A DNA stretch of 64,000 nucleotides from Nilaparvata lugens (lineage: Eukaryota > Arthropoda > Insecta > Hemiptera > Delphacidae). Where the stretch lies: positions 57,699,362 through 57,763,361 of the forward strand of contig NC_052507.1 in assembly GCF_014356525.2 (NCBI RefSeq), given 5' to 3'. The position numbers and the translations under genes are program-made. Positions 21,280 through 34,375 of this stretch are shown one piece after another (within the stretch, counting starts at the first letter, position 1; the number at the start of each line of letters is the position of its first letter). Under the pieces are notes generated by a model. The model searched no databases and had not been told where the DNA came from. It worked only from the letters and a program-made list of their open reading frames with translations.

Positions 21280-22237
21280 CAAGAGGTTTAAGATTGTTGT
21301 AAGTGCATTGCTCAAATTAATACTGTAAAGTCTATACAAAAATCCATATTCAGGTTCGAAATTCAGTGTACTGTTTTTGTTTTTTGCTTTCAAGCTGCAA
21401 TTTCTTTATTCAATATAGGTACTCATTTTGTGCTGTTCTAGTCAATTATTTATATATTTGGCAAATTATTTTGCTGTGAGACATGTGCATACATTGAAAG
21501 CCATAGAGCCTTACATCAATTCCTAGCTTAAAATTTCCCTTACGATTTCCTATCTAAACAATATTGTCCAATCAGAATCAGCACCGACTTGGAGGGATTT
21601 TTAGAGCAGAGAAAAGTAGGGATACAGCGGCGGCGATGTTGCCGTGCTAATGTCTAGCGAATTTCAACTGCTTATGATACGCATACATAAGCACTCTCTG
21701 AAAGCACTGAGTCGACTGAATCGAATCGAGAAATTGGCAACTGGGCTTTTTTCTATTACTATTCATCGCAGTAATTAACTGATCTCCATCCATTTCTCTG
21801 CTCTGCATATCCCTCCAAGTCGGAGCTAATTCTGTAAGGACAATAATTTACATAGTAAATCAGTGATTGATGTGAGGGTCTTATGGCCTTTAATGTATGC
21901 ACATGTCTCACAGCAGAATAATGTGCCAAGTATATTATAACATAATTGACTAAAACAACACATATGAAAATGAGTACATGTATTAAAAAGAGGATTTGCA
22001 GTTTGAAAGCAATGCGAGTAAATCAATACAGTACAGTGTAGTTCGAACCTGTATCAAGTGATCGTTCTGGAAAAACTCTGAAAGAATGCACTAACAAATC
22101 AAAGAAAAACACAGAGAGCTTTCAGGCTTGATTTTGAAGCTAAATCTGGATATATTTATCTTGGTCGTTATCTCAAACTAGGCTTCAACTGAACATTGTG
22201 TTTAATGAATAACGGCGTCTCCTGTCTCCTCTGTTAA
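21280..22237. other. Region upstream of the GPCR leader
   Basis: No coding exon recognised. Two stretches form a loose inverted repeat: 21420-21600 (ATTTTGTGCTGTTCTAGTCAATTA, CCGACTTGGAGGGA) and 21790-21990 (TCCCTCCAAGTCGGA, TAATTGACTAAAACAACACA), so the interval 21415-21995 is probably another foldback element. Confidence 0.5.
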
Positions 22238-22640
22238 TTGGTTTTTGAAAAGCTGAAAAACCTCTACCTTTTTCATGGTCGATTCAAATTCATTATCCTT
22301 TTGGGCAACCATTCATCATCCATTCTTTGCATGTGTCCCATCTATACAAGTCGCCTTCTTTTGATCTCATCAACTATTGAAATCTGCTTCCCGACTCTTT
22401 CTCTAATTTCCAAATTCCTGACCCGATCCATTCGAGATAAACGGCAACTTCTTCAAAGAAAATCCATTTTTACTGTATTTAGTCTCTGGCTGTCCCTTTT
22501 TGTCATTTCCCATGTTTCTAAGCCACATATCAGAATGCTCTGTACAATGGAGTTGTAAACTCTAACTTTGGTACTAATCTTGATGCTTTTGGACCAGAGC
22601 ATAGAGTCTCTGTGTGGCATGCCTAGCCTGCCCAATTCTA
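22238..22640 (-). pseudogene. RTE/Craft-type LINE polymerase C-terminal fragment
   Basis: The minus-strand translation gives STKVRVYNSIVQSILICGLE and TWEMTKRDSQRLNT, then after in-frame stops MDRVRNLEIRERVGKQISIV, DEIKRRRLV-stop-MGHMQRM and LPKRIMN. This is the conserved C-terminal pattern of endonuclease-reverse transcriptases. Stops interrupt it at 22455, about 22345 and 22273, so it is a dead fragment. Confidence 0.75.
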
Positions 22641-22839
22641 TTGACGATTTCTCTCAAGGGCATCAGATATTTTGTCTTTTTATAATTGATCTGCAAACAT
22701 TTGGTTCAATCATGAAGCATTTTCCACACTAAAAGAATTAGTGCCATTTGAGTATTATATTATATACTCGTTTGATTCAGAGAAGATTAGCCTATGACAG
22801 TGATAGACCATGATAGTACGAGAATTTGAGCGTATAAAG

Positions 22840-23200
22840 AGATTCGGATTCAGATTCCTTTATTCATGTGTTTAACAAAACATAATTCAACTTACGTTCT
22901 AGCGTTAAAAATAAATACCAGTAGCGGTAAAATGACATGGTGAATCATATTAAACTGATGAGTTCTACAATAATATTGAGCAAGAATAATGATGAAAAAT
23001 GCAAAAGTTAAGGTACTACTGTAATGTTTTCACATGAAACGGTGAAGTTTGGACCTTAAGAAGTCCATTTACAGAGAGGGTATTCAAGGATAGACTCCCC
23101 TTCAGCACTTAACCGTAAAAAAAGAAAGTTGAAAATTCAAACGAAATATTATGTCTAAGCGGAAAAAATTAAGAAAAAAAATATCAATAAGTAAGAACCA
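22840..23200 (-). repeat. Possible retroelement 3' end
   Basis: On the minus strand the sequence ends AATAAAGGAATCTGAATCCG followed by AATCTC, a polyadenylation-like word plus a short tandem tail typical of non-LTR 3' ends. No coding part remains. Confidence 0.35.
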
Positions 23201-23589
23201 AATCATAGAACGATAAATCATTTAGTTAAATCAATTAACAGGAAAGAGTAAATAATAATAAAGAAAAAATAAAGAATAATAGGAGAGTAAAGAGATAGGA
23301 GAATAATAAAATTAGGATAAGAGAATAAAGAGAGTACAAAACAGAGTACTGTATAAGAGTAATAGAGTTTATGTTATTATAATAGAAAGTATAAAGTGAG
23401 AGTGACAGAACATCAGAGTATGGGAGAAATCTAAATTTTGAATCTGATTCGTTTGAGTAGCGTTGACTGCATTAACTCATTCAATCCCCTTCTCCAATAT
23501 TCTCTCAATTTTCCGCTGTCTAAATTTCGATTAGGCTCATCGCTTGCGACTGATTACTATGAACGGCCGACGACTCGTTTACGTGTGAC

Positions 23590-24650
23590 AGTCATTTAGG
23601 GCCGGCTCGGAAAATCGGAAAATTCGTGAAAATCGTCAGGAAACGGCAGAAATTGCTCGAATTGGAGATTCGACTGCTGCTTACGTGGAAGCTCTAGGGA
23701 GAGGAAGGGTTTAAAGGGGTGAGAAATACAAGAGGAAATGAACTGCCTCGGCAATATGCCAAGAGGAACACACCGAAGAAGAAGACAAAGATGAAAAAGG
23801 AGAAGATTGAGTAGGCGGAGGGGAAGGTGGGAGTAGAGGAGAAGTAGAAAGAGAAGGGGATGGGGAAGGAGAAGGAGAAAGTGAATGAGAAGGAGGAGGA
23901 GGAGAAGAAGAGGAAGAAGAAGGAGAAGAACAAGAACAAGAAGAAGAAGAAGATGGAGATGGAGATGGAGAATGAGAAGGAGAGGGTGAAGGAGAACAAG
24001 AAAGAGGAGGAGAAGGACAAGGAGAAGGAGAAGGAGAACGGAGAAGATGAATATCATTCGGGCTGAGAGAGAAGGAGGAGAAAAATATTCAAGAAGTGGA
24101 AGAGAAAGCTCAGGAATAAGGAAGAAAGCGAGGTGAAAATGAAGGATGGAAAAGTGAACGTAAGGGAGATAGGAATGAAGTTGAGTGGAAGTGATAAGAG
24201 AATCGAGAGCATCAACAAAATAAGAATACTGATGGGAGAAGAAAGAAAGACCAGGAAGAATAGAAGTAAATACAAGTTAGAAAGTAACATAGGATCAAAT
24301 GGGTTCAATATACAATATGGAATGTGGGTGAGATTAATAATGAAGATGAAGAGTTGGAAGAAAAAAAATAATATTAGTAAGAAGATAGAAAGAGGGTAGA
24401 GAGGGAGAACAGAATAGGATTCTATTCCTCAAAGAAAATAGAGAACACGAGTGACAAGAGGGAGGAAAAATAGTAACTGGGAATTGATGAATAGCTAGGA
24501 AAAGACGGTGAATGAGAATGAGAGAAAGTTGGGAAAACAGAGAAAGTTAGCGGGAAAAAGAAAGTGGATGAAAAAGAGAAAGTAGGAGATAGAAAGGAAG
24601 TAAGAGATAATGAGAAAATAGGGGAAGGAGAGAGAATAAGAGGAAGATAG
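23590..24650 (+). repeat. Polypurine tract (GAGGAA/GAAGAA-rich), about 1 kb
   Basis: The plus strand is dominated by G and A, densest at 23850-24050. ORFs on either strand encode Lys/Glu or Leu/Ser/Phe runs and are artefacts. A single TTTAGGGCCGGCTCGGAAA at about 23597 resembles the terminus of the 8228-9130 transposon. Confidence 0.7.
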
Positions 24651-25670
24651 AATGGAATAGAATCGCTGCCTTTATTTTTTACCTAGCAGGGCTTAGTTGG
24701 GGCGCAGCCGGCCCTCTCTTACACTCAGCCCTTCAAGATAGAAAGTGAGAGAAAGATAGAAAATGAGAAAGTGGAAGAAAGACAAAGAGAATCAGTGAAG
24801 AAGGAAGCTTATCCAATAGCTAAATTATTCAGGAGAAATCTCGATTTCCTGACAGAGCATTGGCATTCGAATCAGGGGGACGTAATAAAAAAGAGAGTGA
24901 ATTTATTGAAAGGTAGAGAGAGAAGGAGGGTAGAAAGGGAAATATATGTAGAGGAAAGGGAAAGTGGAAAGGGGGAGTAATGAGAAATTTCAGTAGAAAC
25001 AAAAACAGTAAAGTGGAAAATAAGCCAGAGCTTCTATTGAGATGTTGAGGGGCTCATAAAATTTGACACGAACTGCAAAAGAGCAGCTGTCATTTGCTTG
25101 CTCTTCCCCTCTCTCTCTCTCTCTCTTTCTCATTTCTCTCTTCTATTACTTGCTGTCTCTCATTCTACTTTCCACAAAGAAGAACTTTTCTTTTTAATGC
25201 TATAATGATGATGTTTGAATTTCATATATTCCATGTCTGGACTAGAATTGAGAAGAATTGCTGAGATTGAGATAATATAATAAAGAATTGAGAGAAGAAT
25301 AGGAAGGAATAAGAGACAGAAATTATATAAGAGAAGAAAAAGGAGATTGAGAAAGGAGGATATTCCGCTTGTTGAATGGTAGAGCTTCATCAAAATCATT
25401 TTTTGGTGTATACTCGTCAAGGTTGAAGAGATTAACATAAATGATTGACGGGATGTGAGAGATGAAATGAATGAATTGATTTTACAAAACAGACACAATA
25501 ATCAATTCTAATCAATTTCATCTAAAATTTCACATGATTTAAACGAATAAATTTTATCTATATATTTCAAGAACTATCCAAACTCTAACTGCAAGATAAT
25601 AAAAAGGAATTGAATTAAATCGTTGCTTTATTCCAATCCAAGGAGGTTGCAGCCAGCGCTCTCTCACTCT
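24650..25670. other. Purine-rich flank with two GC-rich retroelement-end-like words
   Basis: Segments 24654-24730 (GCTGCCTTTATTTTTTACC, GGGGCGCAGCCGGCCCTCTC) and 25606-25672 (GTTGCTTTATTCC, GGTTGCAGCCAGCGCTCTC) share an order of words, suggesting two decayed copies of one repeat. Pyrimidine microsatellite CTCTCTCTCTCT at about 25108-25125. Confidence 0.35.
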
Positions 25671-27400
25671 CTCACTAACCATCGAAAGAGTAGAAAGTAA
25701 AGAAAAGTGAAAAGATGGAGGAGCCTGATTCAAAAATGATGTATTCCAAGATAAAAGAACTCTTCTAGAGAGAGATTTTCTCCGCTGCCAGTTTTTCCAC
25801 CGCCTTCTATATTAGAGAAGTGAATATTAATTGTTGGTTCACGTTAATAATCTTAAATCATATCTCAAATATACTGTATTCACAGAAAGAATACCTGGAT
25901 GTTTCTATAATTTCATAATAGATTTTCATAATTAGAAAAAACTATATCAGCCTCACTCCAAAACAAGTTGACAACCGTTAGGAGTTATCTGCTTTGTATA
26001 ATGATGGAAAAGGATAGCAAACTAATATTGTTCAGTACTGACTTCATAACGTGGATCATACTAGAGATATATCATTCACAAAGTGATCTGCTATCTACTT
26101 TTCATCAAATTGATGTCATTTTAGGAAAGGAAACTTCTCGTGAGTTACAAATTATCAGTGTCAAGAAGAGTAAACTATCAAACATAATATTTAGGATTAC
26201 AGAAAACTCCTCACATTTCTGTACTACATTGCTACAGCAACTATTGCTTTCTTATTCGGTGAAATTATTCAAGAAATTGTTGATGTTTAAAGTTTCCTGT
26301 GGAAAAAGCAAAGGAAGATATCCGCCAATGAATCAAAACACAAATTTGGGTCTTGGGGGAGAAACATGAGTGTCATTCTAAAGGAAACTTCATTCTCAAT
26401 TTTCCTCCTACTCCTCATACTCCTTCTCCTTCTAATCCTCCCCGTCTCCTCATAATCCTTCTCCTCCTTCTCCATCCTCCTCTTCTACTTTTCCTTCAGT
26501 TCTCCCCAGTTTTCCTCTGGCTTGTCAATGAGGAAAACTAGTCTGAAAAATGCGAAAAAGAAGTGTTTCGGTTTGTTGTTCAAGTCGGACGAATGAAAAG
26601 CTTTCGGTGGCTTTTCTCGAGTACACATAAATCGAATACAGGGACTCTACCATGCCGAGATTCACTTGAAACTGTCAGCATTCATTGTAAATACCATCAA
26701 TGCTCCCCATCCATTCAAGGCTGACAGCTGGAAGTGAGTCGTGTAGATGCATTCGGGTAATTCTATCTGGTCGCCTTCACGATTCGATTGTCCAGTCTGG
26801 AGGAGATATAACCTTGAAACTCTGTGTTGAGTCCTTGAGTTGGGTCATGTGTAGTGACCAGTCAACCAAAAACAAATAAATACAGTAGCATATAATATCT
26901 CACTATATTCTCAGAAAGTACTTATATACAAACAGAGACAAACAATGTTTCCTCCATATTTCTTCGATGATCCATAATTTCTTCTCACTTCTGCTATGTC
27001 AGATATACATTGTCTGTTTCAAATTTTATCCCTAATTCGATTTATTGATCATCTTGAATCTGCCACTTTTGGAAATGATCAAAACATTCGTTCAACTGTT
27101 TCTCAGTGATAAATCATTGTAATATAATTGTAACAATATTAATATGAATCTCAAACCAAATAATCCATGATGAAAGTTGTAAAAATTATTGGAATTCATT
27201 TAAAGTTAGAATAAATAATACGAGATTGTGAAGAAAAGTTGATGAATAATCAACACTTTACAAAAGAATCGTGAAAGTATTGTAGTCGAATAATAGGTGA
27301 ATATGAAGTTGAATTGGAAAGTAGGATCAATATGACTGATGAGAATTTTTTTCTCGAGTAAAATCTAAAACCTCATAGTGACTCTTATTGAAATTTGCAT
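25671..27400. other. Gene-free AT-rich sequence
   Basis: The 133-codon frame at 25968-26369 has no recognisable domain and no splice or promoter support. A pyrimidine-rich patch lies at 26395-26520. One CTGTCAGC foldback repeat lies at 26657-26740. Confidence 0.4.
26657..26740. repeat. Short foldback repeat (CTGTCAGC family)
   Basis: Left arm GATTCACTTGAAACTGTCAG followed by CATTCAT; right arm GGCTGACAGCTGGAAGTGAGTC. The arms pair around a loop of about 35 bp. Confidence 0.65.
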
Positions 27401-27416
27401 TCCAGTTTATATCTAA

Positions 27417-27715
27417 ACCCGTGTCCACACTGAACAAATGTTCGTCATACATGTTTGTTGAGGAGCTCAGAGATAAACATTTTAAAAAGTTTGGACATTC
27501 ATTATTTGTCAAACCAAAAATTACTGTTTTTTCCAAACATTGTCAGAGTTGACAGCTGTAAAACATAAAACCTGTTCTTCCCACTTACAAATATTTTGTT
27601 TGGTGACGCGTCCACACTGGCCACGGGCAAACATAGTTTCTCAAACATAATGAAATTTGCCAAAACATTTTCAACAAACATGTTTGTCGAACATTTATTC
27701 AGTGTGGACACGGCT
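27417..27715. mobile_element. PIF/Harbinger-like MITE, 299 bp
   Basis: Inverted termini ACCCGTGTCCACACTGAAC and the complement ending TCAGTGTGGACACGGCT continue inward through AAATGTTCG and AACATGTTTGTTGA. TAA flanks both ends (27414-27416 and 27716-27718), the 3-bp duplication typical of PIF/Harbinger. Short ORFs across it are incidental. Confidence 0.7.
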
Positions 27716-27965
27716 TAACAATAACTTCCAACGCTCATTCGTTATTTCGATAGTTTAAATTAATGTACATTGCATGTGTCTTTTGCTTGTTAAAATAACA
27801 ATCAAATTTATCGAAATTCTTTTGAACGTTGAGTTTCAATCTTAATTTGTGACTTTCTGAACGTTTGTGAATTTCTATATTCATCGATAAGTAACATGTA
27901 ACAGACATGGCGGATACTTCAGTGATGATCAAATACATTTCAAGTTGGTGAATTGTGAAATTCAA

Positions 27966-30900
27966 TGATTCTCATCATATTAATTACGTGTTTCTCATTC
28001 TTGTTGAAGGAGCTTAATCACATTGAAATGTAGAATACTTTGATTTAATATTTGAATAAATATATTATATCAAGTACGTTTCTCATGAGAGATTAATTCA
28101 ACAATTAAATGGAAGTATTCTAAAATCCAATCTAGTTGTGCTCCTTGAATAAAAACTGGGAACAATTAATCAGTAGTTTGATGAGGAATCAATGAATATT
28201 TCCCGATTTACTACAAAGCTTCATCCAGTTGAGCCTCTGGCGAGAAGTGATATATTGAACGATAAAATAATTCCACAATAAATTGACTACTCCACTCTAT
28301 TCCAGTTGATAGCTGGCATTAAACGTCCTTACCACAGAACAAGTTCTTGCGACCTGCTTTGTCTTGACTCAGTACTATCATCTCCAGTCTTTGTTTCAAG
28401 TCTTGTCACTATCAAGATGCACCTGACTCCGCCCTCCCTCTCCCAGGAAATCCTTCAACGATCCTTTTGTCTCCTGATGTAAAGACGGGTTTATCACTCA
28501 TCCACTCAATGAAGTTCTGTCTTAGTGCATATTATATGAAGAATGCCCTTGCATCTAGAAAATGATAGGGTGCCCATAGCCTTGACATTCGAGGCTGGTG
28601 GATTTCAAGGCTAATCCACATACTTTCCAGGATTTACGTCGCAAATAAAACCATGGTCTAGAACAATGACCAACCGGTATCTATATAGGGTGGACGGGTC
28701 AACAGTAAGTGAATTGCTATCGCATTTAAACATTTATCCGTAACTTATTCAAAATACTATGAAAAAGACTCAAGAAATAGACATTGGCCAAAAACGTCTG
28801 TCACAAAATGTTAATATGAATCTATATTAATATGATTTAAGGTCATGTTCTTACGTGAATGTTCTTAGAAATTGATAATTGAATCACCTTAATAATTGAA
28901 TATTAAATTCTTAAGCTGTTTCATTCCATATTCATGTAGACACAATCTTCACATATTCATATAATTCATATTATTTCCACAATCTTCAATCCTTCTCTTA
29001 TAGCTATATTATGCAATTAATTGAAGAAAGCGTTTTCAAAAGAACTGTGTAACAGAAATATATACCTAGTTAGAACACAGTCATTTGGTTTACAGTCGTT
29101 ATAACACAGTTATATAGTTCATGATAATGAAACTCTAGAATATTATCCAAAAATACCACGAATTTATTTAAAAGTTGAATACATGCTTTATGGTATCATC
29201 TTTATAGGTGTTGCAACATGTATCTTAGTAACTTTCAATAATTTCGTGATATTATTGGTGTCTCATCATGAATTAATATCACTTCATCTCACCAAAACCA
29301 GTATCTTAGTTATGATAAATTTGCATCTTATCACATATCATTATTGAAATAACTTAAGTTAGTTGACTCAACTTACCATGGATGGTATAATATGATAAGA
29401 AAAAATAATGAAACTCTTCAACAGTCTTCATCATTCAACAATACATTATTTGACAAGACACTCCTGTTGTGGGCGGAGCAATGGAGAACTCATACATACA
29501 GCAAACTATGGGCGTGTCTTGTCTCGGCCAATGACTGCTTTTCTGCTCGATATGTTAGCACAATCATATGACACTATTCACAGTATTTAGTATTTGAGAT
29601 TTTGGGAAATGGTGCAACAACATAAATTAGTTTTTCAATGATTTAACAAATAAGTAGTTGTGACAATGATTGTTCAAGAAAATCGATAGTATTGTAATAG
29701 TATTTCAAGTCACAATAGTAATAGAGAAAAGATAGCATAAAAATCATGACCAAGCGCTTATTTACATAAAACTCTTTCAGAAATGTCAGCTGTTCGTTCA
29801 AACCCAGAATGAAATACTTCATGATAAATGCAAGCATATCTACAGATAAACGTTGTTTAGCATTAAACGTAGTGTTAGCATATGACCCTTAGTTAGTTAT
29901 TACTGATACCGATAACCGATTCTGTCTATGCTGTAATTTATTGATATTGTTTGAATCAATAAACTATGAAGTGCATATTTTCCTTTTTTCTCGAGAGTCA
30001 TGAGGTTTGAAGAGAATGAAGGGGAACTAAAACTCAACATAGCAATAAGACAGAGCGAAAGTAATTGGAAAATCGAGCTCCGAATCAGGACTTGAAGACT
30101 TGGTGGTAATCAGTAACTTACCATCGAAGGACATTGAAATTAATGATCTTACTCCTTCAGAGTATCGGGTAATAGTGTATCCATTACCTGAACCTATTTA
30201 TTTCCTACAGTTCTTGGATTATTACGACCAAATGAGCCGCAATCCAAGATTTATCAATCTTTGAGGAATTGCAGTTTATAATTTGATTAACGATCTCATA
30301 TTCATCAATTGTTGAAAAATTTTTATTTCATTTGATTACCGATCAATATTTTATATTATCAATATTATGATCTATAAACCATTCAACGTACTCAATTTTG
30401 ATCAATAGAAAGATCTAATCATGATGATTTTCCAACTTATAGCTTTTTTAGACACTGTAGAATTTATGGAATCTCCTAGACATTAATTACTTGATCCATT
30501 CAATCTATAGAGATATTCCTTGAGCATTGGTATTTCTGTTGATTCGATTCGACTTGTACAAAATGATAAAGCACAAGATAAATAATATCGTAACCATGAA
30601 CTCCAGAAGTAATAATCACGAAAAGACTTCATATATACAGAATTATGTATTTATGTCATAATATATAATATGATTATATTATGATCAATTTGAGTCAACA
30701 TGAAGGCTAGATCGAACTCTCTTAAGTTCAAGACACAATAAATTAAACTGAGACTTTAGTTTATGCATATTTATTTGTCAGTTGCACGTGATATTAAAGT
30801 GCTCATTTCGCTTCAGTAGTTAAATTATGTTTCATAGCTGCAGTTTTAATGTTCCGCTAAATGTGGACGTGTCTGGACTCGGCCAATGACAGACTGACAG

Positions 30901-32634
30901 AATAACGGTGATATGCAACTACCAATCATATTATTCCTTTCACAAAATACATAATTTGATGTTTGTTGTATAAGCTCCAGTTTCACTATAGAGATTGATT
31001 CTCAACCGAGACTATATTGAAATTCTTTTTATACTGTCAGTATTGTGAGAGTGGGAAGCTCTAATGTTACATAATAAAAAATGCTAACAGTTTGAAGTGA
31101 GTCTCACTATAGTTTCTGATGTGTGTTTTGATGCATTTTATTGGATGAAATATATTTTGACAGTTTCAAGACGCTCTCTATGCTAGTTAGTGCTAGCACT
31201 AACTGCCACTAATTATAGATAGTTATACGAGTGCTCTCTATAACTTCCATCATTATATTATCAACTTCACTACTGAAGAGAAATGTACGTTAATATTATA
31301 AAATTGTCTAATACTACTATCTACAATCATTCACTTTTCCTGGGCATCAAACTGAATAATTCACAAATTTTGAGGTCACCAGTCACCGACATAATTAAGA
31401 CAATACAGCAATAATTATCATTCGGCCACATTCATGTAATCAATACTGCTATTACTAATTAGATCCCTCCATTCACATCAGAGTTGGAGTAATTGCCTTC
31501 ACTTGCACATGTTCGCAATTAGATATGATGGTGATGGAGTAGAGTGCAATGATCTACAAGGAAAAATGAAGAAAACCTGGAGTAAAGCTCAAAAGAACTT
31601 GATTGAAAATCTAAAATATTCACATATTCAATACAAGGATGATCAGATCATATGCAGAGTAAACCCTTGCCTGTTTTTTGGATTAATAATTTCGAAAAAT
31701 AAATGTGATGAGAGTATTATACTGCTGCAATCAATTTCTTCAAGTTTACTGTTCCTATGTGAACGACAACTAGAGCATTTTATCAAAGTCTTATATGACT
31801 ATTGGAATTGGAAATTGTGGTTTGTAAATTATTTTGTAACTAGTCACTTCAACTCAAAGTATACACTCTAGACCTCTTCAAACCTAGGATAAAACAATGA
31901 ACATGAGTTTTTCAAAACAAATTCTTAATTAAGTGAATCAAAAAAAAGTGAAGTCATCTTGATTTTTTTCTAATGCTTAATTTTGTTTCCTATTTCTTAA
32001 CATTATATATATCTCTTACTAAATTTTAGGCAATGAAGTATGAAGGAATTGGAATAGCTATTTTTATACTCATTTTTTAACGAGACTCAGATTGTATCTC
32101 GAATGTTGCGATTTCGATAATTAGAAAGAAAAACTTTTAGTAAAGTTGATAACGTACGGACAGTAACAATAAATTATTAATTGTATGTTTGTATATCATT
32201 ATGCAGTACAGAGATCTACCCATGTATGTTGTCGTGTTATATTTGATTTTTAACTTCTTGCTGATTATCTTGGCTTATTAGGAATATTAATCAAAGTTTA
32301 CAGAATGCTACAGACGTCACGCGCTAAAATGTCGGTAAAGTGATGAACCGAACTCCAAAAACATTCAATCCATATGTCTTGACAATTATTATTTATTAAT
32401 TACAGTTAAATACATTACTAACAATGACCATACAGCTTGTCAAAGTGGTCATGTAATTTCCAATGAATGCCAAATGAAATTTATGATGGAAATAAAATCA
32501 TATATTTATTATTATTTTTTATAATAACATCTGTTGAATGGCGTTCGTTTTTGTCCGTACACTTTTGTAGACATTATGAGCAGTTGTCAATACCCCTCTG
32601 AAGCGTTGTTCGTAATATGGATACAACTCAAATT
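27966..32634. other. Gene-free AT-rich stretch
   Basis: No coding exon recognised. Two places share GGCGTGTCTTGTCTCGGCCAATGACTG (29512) and GGACGTGTCTGGACTCGGCCAATGAC (30865)-like words and are probably copies of one repeat. A hairpin repeat half lies at 31022-31111. The 122-codon frame at 31503-31871 has no recognisable domain. Confidence 0.35.
31022..31111. repeat. Short foldback repeat (CTGTCAGC family)
   Basis: Left arm TTTATACTGTCAGTATTGTG; right arm AATGCTAACAGTTTGAAGTG followed by AGTCTCAC. Imperfect pairing. Confidence 0.5.
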
Positions 32635-34375
32635 AGTCCAGTCAATATAGACATAAAAAAGGGGATGTGCTTGCAATTTATATTGTACTTTTGATTTTTT
32701 AATATATTATTTGGGTACATGAGAGAAGTTCAGAACCAATTTCTTCATGCAAAATTTCCTTGTGCTAGATTCAAAGTGGCCCAAAAACCTCGTATTTTCG
32801 GCTCATTTTCCAGTTTTCAACTATTTCTTTCAAATCTCGTTATCGGACAGAAAAATTTGATCTCGCCTTTTGTTTAGATCATGGAATTCTGAATGAAATT
32901 AGATCATCCCGAAATCTCTCTCTTCAATGAGTACGGTACTGAGTTATGATTTTTCAAAAATGAGTGGAATTTGAAGAAAAAATCAATTCTGATGAATTTT
33001 GTTTTTTGATCAACAATATCTTCCGTTTGTTACCATTTATATGTATAATTCAAAATCCCTCTGGACGTATTTTTGTGCTCTACAATCTGAGATCAGGTAG
33101 AGCGCTCTATCTCATATAGATTTCCAGGTACACATGACAACATTGCTCCTTGTATTGTGAAAAACACCTAATTTTCAGCTTCAACCATCATCACCAACTA
33201 CATAGTCTTCACATTGATACTTCGCACAATGACATGAGTTCATTAGATCATGTTCTATGAGAATCACTCGTTAGATGCACTTCATTTAAGTATTTCCTAG
33301 TGGAGAGGTGCGGTTAAGGACACCTCAAGGATCAAAATTTCAAACACTTATAACTTCTGACACACTGCTCAGACTTCATCGTACTACACTTCATTCTTCT
33401 TGGCTCGTCAAGGCGGTCCAAAATCATGCATCATGAGTCAAATTCGGTCAAAAAATGAATAATTGTTTGTTGAGTGTACTTAAGCCCATATTCCAATACA
33501 CCAAAAATGGCCAATTTCTATATTCAAAGCTGCATGTCTTGTGAAATACTTTTGATAAAATTCCCAAATCAAGTGAGGATATGAAAATTGTCCCCCTTTA
33601 CCCACTGCAATAAATAATACTCCCGATTCCAATACAATTCGAAAGTTACAGAAGATTTTAAAAATGGCGATTTCAGTTTTTACATTTTTTTCGTGATTTT
33701 ACTGTTGATCAAGAGTTTCTAAAACGAGTCTGATACATCATACGAGATGAAACTCGTAGAAACTCATAGAAACTCACGATTGATTCCAAATTGTAGATAA
33801 ATTCATCCTCTACGAGCTCAGCTGCCTAAAATCCATCTTTGATCACTCTGGCATATCATAGAACTGCCAAAACTGTTGATAAGAGAAAAATATCTACATT
33901 TTCCGGCTTTTTTTTCAACAATCAAATCTCACTTTAAAAACATATTTTTTCATGAATCGTATACAGCAGATGAAAGAAAAAATGCTATTTCACATTTCAA
34001 GATCAAGTATTGATTTTTATAAAGTGGGGTTACAGAGATACATAGCTTTGAATAAAGAAATCGGCCATTTTTTGTGTATTGGAATACACTCAACAAACAA
34101 TTATTCATTTTTTGACCGAATTTGACTTATGATGCGTGATTCTGGACCGCCTTGACGAGCCAAAAAGGATGAAGTGTAGTACGATGGAATCTGAGCATTG
34201 TGAAAACTGGAAAATGAGCCGAAAATACGAGGTTTTTGGGCCACTCTGTATCTAGCACAAGGAAATTTTGCATGAAGAAATTGGTTCTGAACTTCTCTCA
34301 TGTACCCAAATAATATATTAAAAAATCAGAACTACAATATAAATTGCATGCACCAATGTATATAGTGACTGGACT
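32635..34375. mobile_element. Long-TIR foldback element, 1.74 kb
   Basis: Ends AGTCCAGTC and GACTGGACT are mutually inverted. Arms pair over about 180 bp (TTTGGGTACATGAGAGAAG; AACCTCGTATTTTCGGCTCA). A second inverted block, 33395-33530 against 34035-34180 (GGCTCGTCAAGGCGGTCCA and its complement), lies inside. The left arm is interrupted by about 560 bp absent from the right arm. No transposase ORF; superfamily unknown. Confidence 0.75.

Noticed and set aside
23596..24399. ORFs of 84-153 codons in the polypurine tract
   Set aside because: Low-complexity Lys/Glu or Leu/Ser runs with overlapping frames on both strands.
25968..26369. 133-codon plus-strand ORF
   Set aside because: No domain, composition like surrounding DNA, no splice or promoter support.
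31503..31871. 122-codon plus-strand ORF
   Set aside because: No recognisable family; AT-rich chance frame is the simpler explanation.
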